Shown: positions 63,456 through 64,000 of the stretch, piece by piece
How the letters are laid out: every line of letters begins with the position of its first letter
Numbering within the stretch: the stretch's first letter is position 1
Source: Hyphomicrobiales bacterium
GTDB taxonomy: Bacteria > Pseudomonadota > Alphaproteobacteria > Rhizobiales > Aestuariivirgaceae
Reading direction: 5' to 3'
Length of the DNA stretch: 64,000 nucleotides
NCBI GenBank assembly: GCA_016710435.1
Contig: JADJVV010000001.1
Coordinates: forward strand, 310,001-374,000
Translations under genes and position numbers: made by a program
Notes under the pieces: generated by a model
What the model saw: the letters and a program-made list of their open reading frames with translations, nothing else
The model's database searches: none
Told to the model about the DNA's origin: nothing

Positions 63456-64000
63456 TGGCCGACACCATCATCATCAACGGCAACATCGTGACAATGGAAC
63501 CGCTGGCCCCCCGCGCCGAAGCCTTGGCGCTGCGGAATGACCGCATCCTTGCCGTGGGCTCGACGGCGGACATCCGCGCGCTTGCAACATCGCGCACGCA
63601 GGTCATCGACGCGCGCGGCCACCTGGTCTTGCCTGGCTTCCAGGACACACACATCCATTTGCAGGATTCGGGCAACAACTATCACGCCAACGCCGTTCTC
63701 GATCAATGCGGCAGCATCGGCGAATTGCAGGAGGCCTTGCGGACCTTCGCTGCCCGCTCACAGTCTCCGTGGGTGAATGGCGTCGGCTGGTACACAGGCA
63801 TCTTCACCGATGCCAACCTGACGCGGCAGGTGCTGGACGAGGCTGTGCCCGCCCGCCCCTGCTACATCCTCGCGTCCGATGGTCATAACGCCTGCCTCAA
63901 CAGCAAGGGTTGCGAGGCATTGGGCCTGCGAGAAGGCATCGACGACCCACCTCTCGGGCATTTCGTCCGCGACGAACAGGGTGTGCCCACCGGTATGCTG
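63452..64000 (+). CDS. Amidohydrolase family 3 (YtcJ-like), cut by window edge
   Basis: The visible 183 residues begin MMADTIIINGNIVTMEPLAP. They contain the metal-binding H-x-H in VLPGFQDTHIHLQDSGNNYH, typical of the YtcJ-like amidohydrolase superfamily. The end is missing. The start overlaps the cupin gene by four bases (ATGA), so it belongs to the same operon. Members hydrolyse amide or cyclic C-N bonds, so ring opening or deacylation of an intermediate is possible. A second ATG immediately follows the first. Confidence 0.88.
   Translation, partial: MMADTIIINGNIVTMEPLAPRAEALALRNDRILAVGSTADIRALATSRTQVIDARGHLVLPGFQDTHIHLQDSGNNYHANAVLDQCGSIGELQEALRTFAARSQSPWVNGVGWYTGIFTDANLTRQVLDEAVPARPCYILASDGHNACLNSKGCEALGLREGIDDPPLGHFVRDEQGVPTGML

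Overview
The window is about 64 kb of GC-rich chromosome from an alphaproteobacterium, most likely Hyphomicrobiales (Rhizobiales). The clues are family-level: a guaB-MAPEG-rsmB cluster, a trxB gene directly followed by an LsrB/VtlR-type LysR regulator, a serC leader hairpin upstream of serC-serA, a MuiA/DUF4139 protein, a malyl-CoA lyase of the Mcl1 type, and ATGA start/stop overlaps throughout. No rRNA, plasmid, prophage or CRISPR signature is visible. One tRNA gene, tRNA-Gln(CTG), is present.

Layout. 1-5.8 kb: rsmB (cut by the window edge), MAPEG protein, guaB, LysM protein, a glycosyltransferase-like protein, rlmE and ppx/gppA. 5.9-8.9 kb: a soluble histidine kinase overlapping a HerA-type ATPase gene. 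9.0-11.4 kb: tRNA-Gln, an orphan membrane protein, the decayed tail of an alcohol dehydrogenase gene, and an intact dehydrogenase without the usual structural-zinc cysteines. 11.5-13.6 kb: HupE/UreJ and an amidase. 13.7-17.7 kb: two near-duplicate modules (regulatory box, small exported peptide, structured RNA, terminator) on either side of a GGDEF-EAL gene. 17.7-28.6 kb: Lrp regulator, BenE-type transporter, SGNH-like protein, stress protein, greA, aldo/keto reductase, carB, tam, an MlaC-like protein and a GST. 28.6-31.4 kb: a third, more diverged copy of the module, then trxB-lsrB. 31.4-33.5 kb: an AT-richer restriction-modification cassette (Vsr, C5 methylase, Eco29kI-type GIY-YIG nuclease). 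33.6-48.1 kb: META protein, malyl-CoA lyase, LysE exporter, a candidate orphan sRNA, CHASE4-GGDEF-EAL, an M24-fold protein lacking metal ligands, an EF-G paralogue, MuiA, a secreted protein, serA and serC. 48.3-64 kb: a methyltransferase and a BetI-like TetR regulator facing one long catabolic operon.

That operon (49.9 kb to the window end) has tightly packed genes for a class III aminotransferase, two phytoene-desaturase-like flavoproteins, a GcvT-like folate protein, a Rieske oxygenase, a complete putrescine/spermidine-type ABC importer, a trimethylamine-dehydrogenase-like FMN/4Fe-4S enzyme, a DMSP-lyase-family cupin and an amidohydrolase. Together they look like uptake and stepwise oxidative demethylation of a methylated, probably quaternary, nitrogen compound. 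The substrate cannot be read from the sequence.

The most unusual signal is the three-copy module at 13.7-14.2, 17.2-17.7 and 29.0-29.3 kb. Each copy has three 11-bp direct repeats ending in TTCC, a 55-62 codon gene for an exported peptide, and a long 3-prime hairpin presenting a GCCCCCTC loop. Three genes (carB, the first GGDEF-EAL gene and the BenE-type gene) each lack exactly one base. Because carB is a housekeeping gene, assembly indels are a likely explanation.
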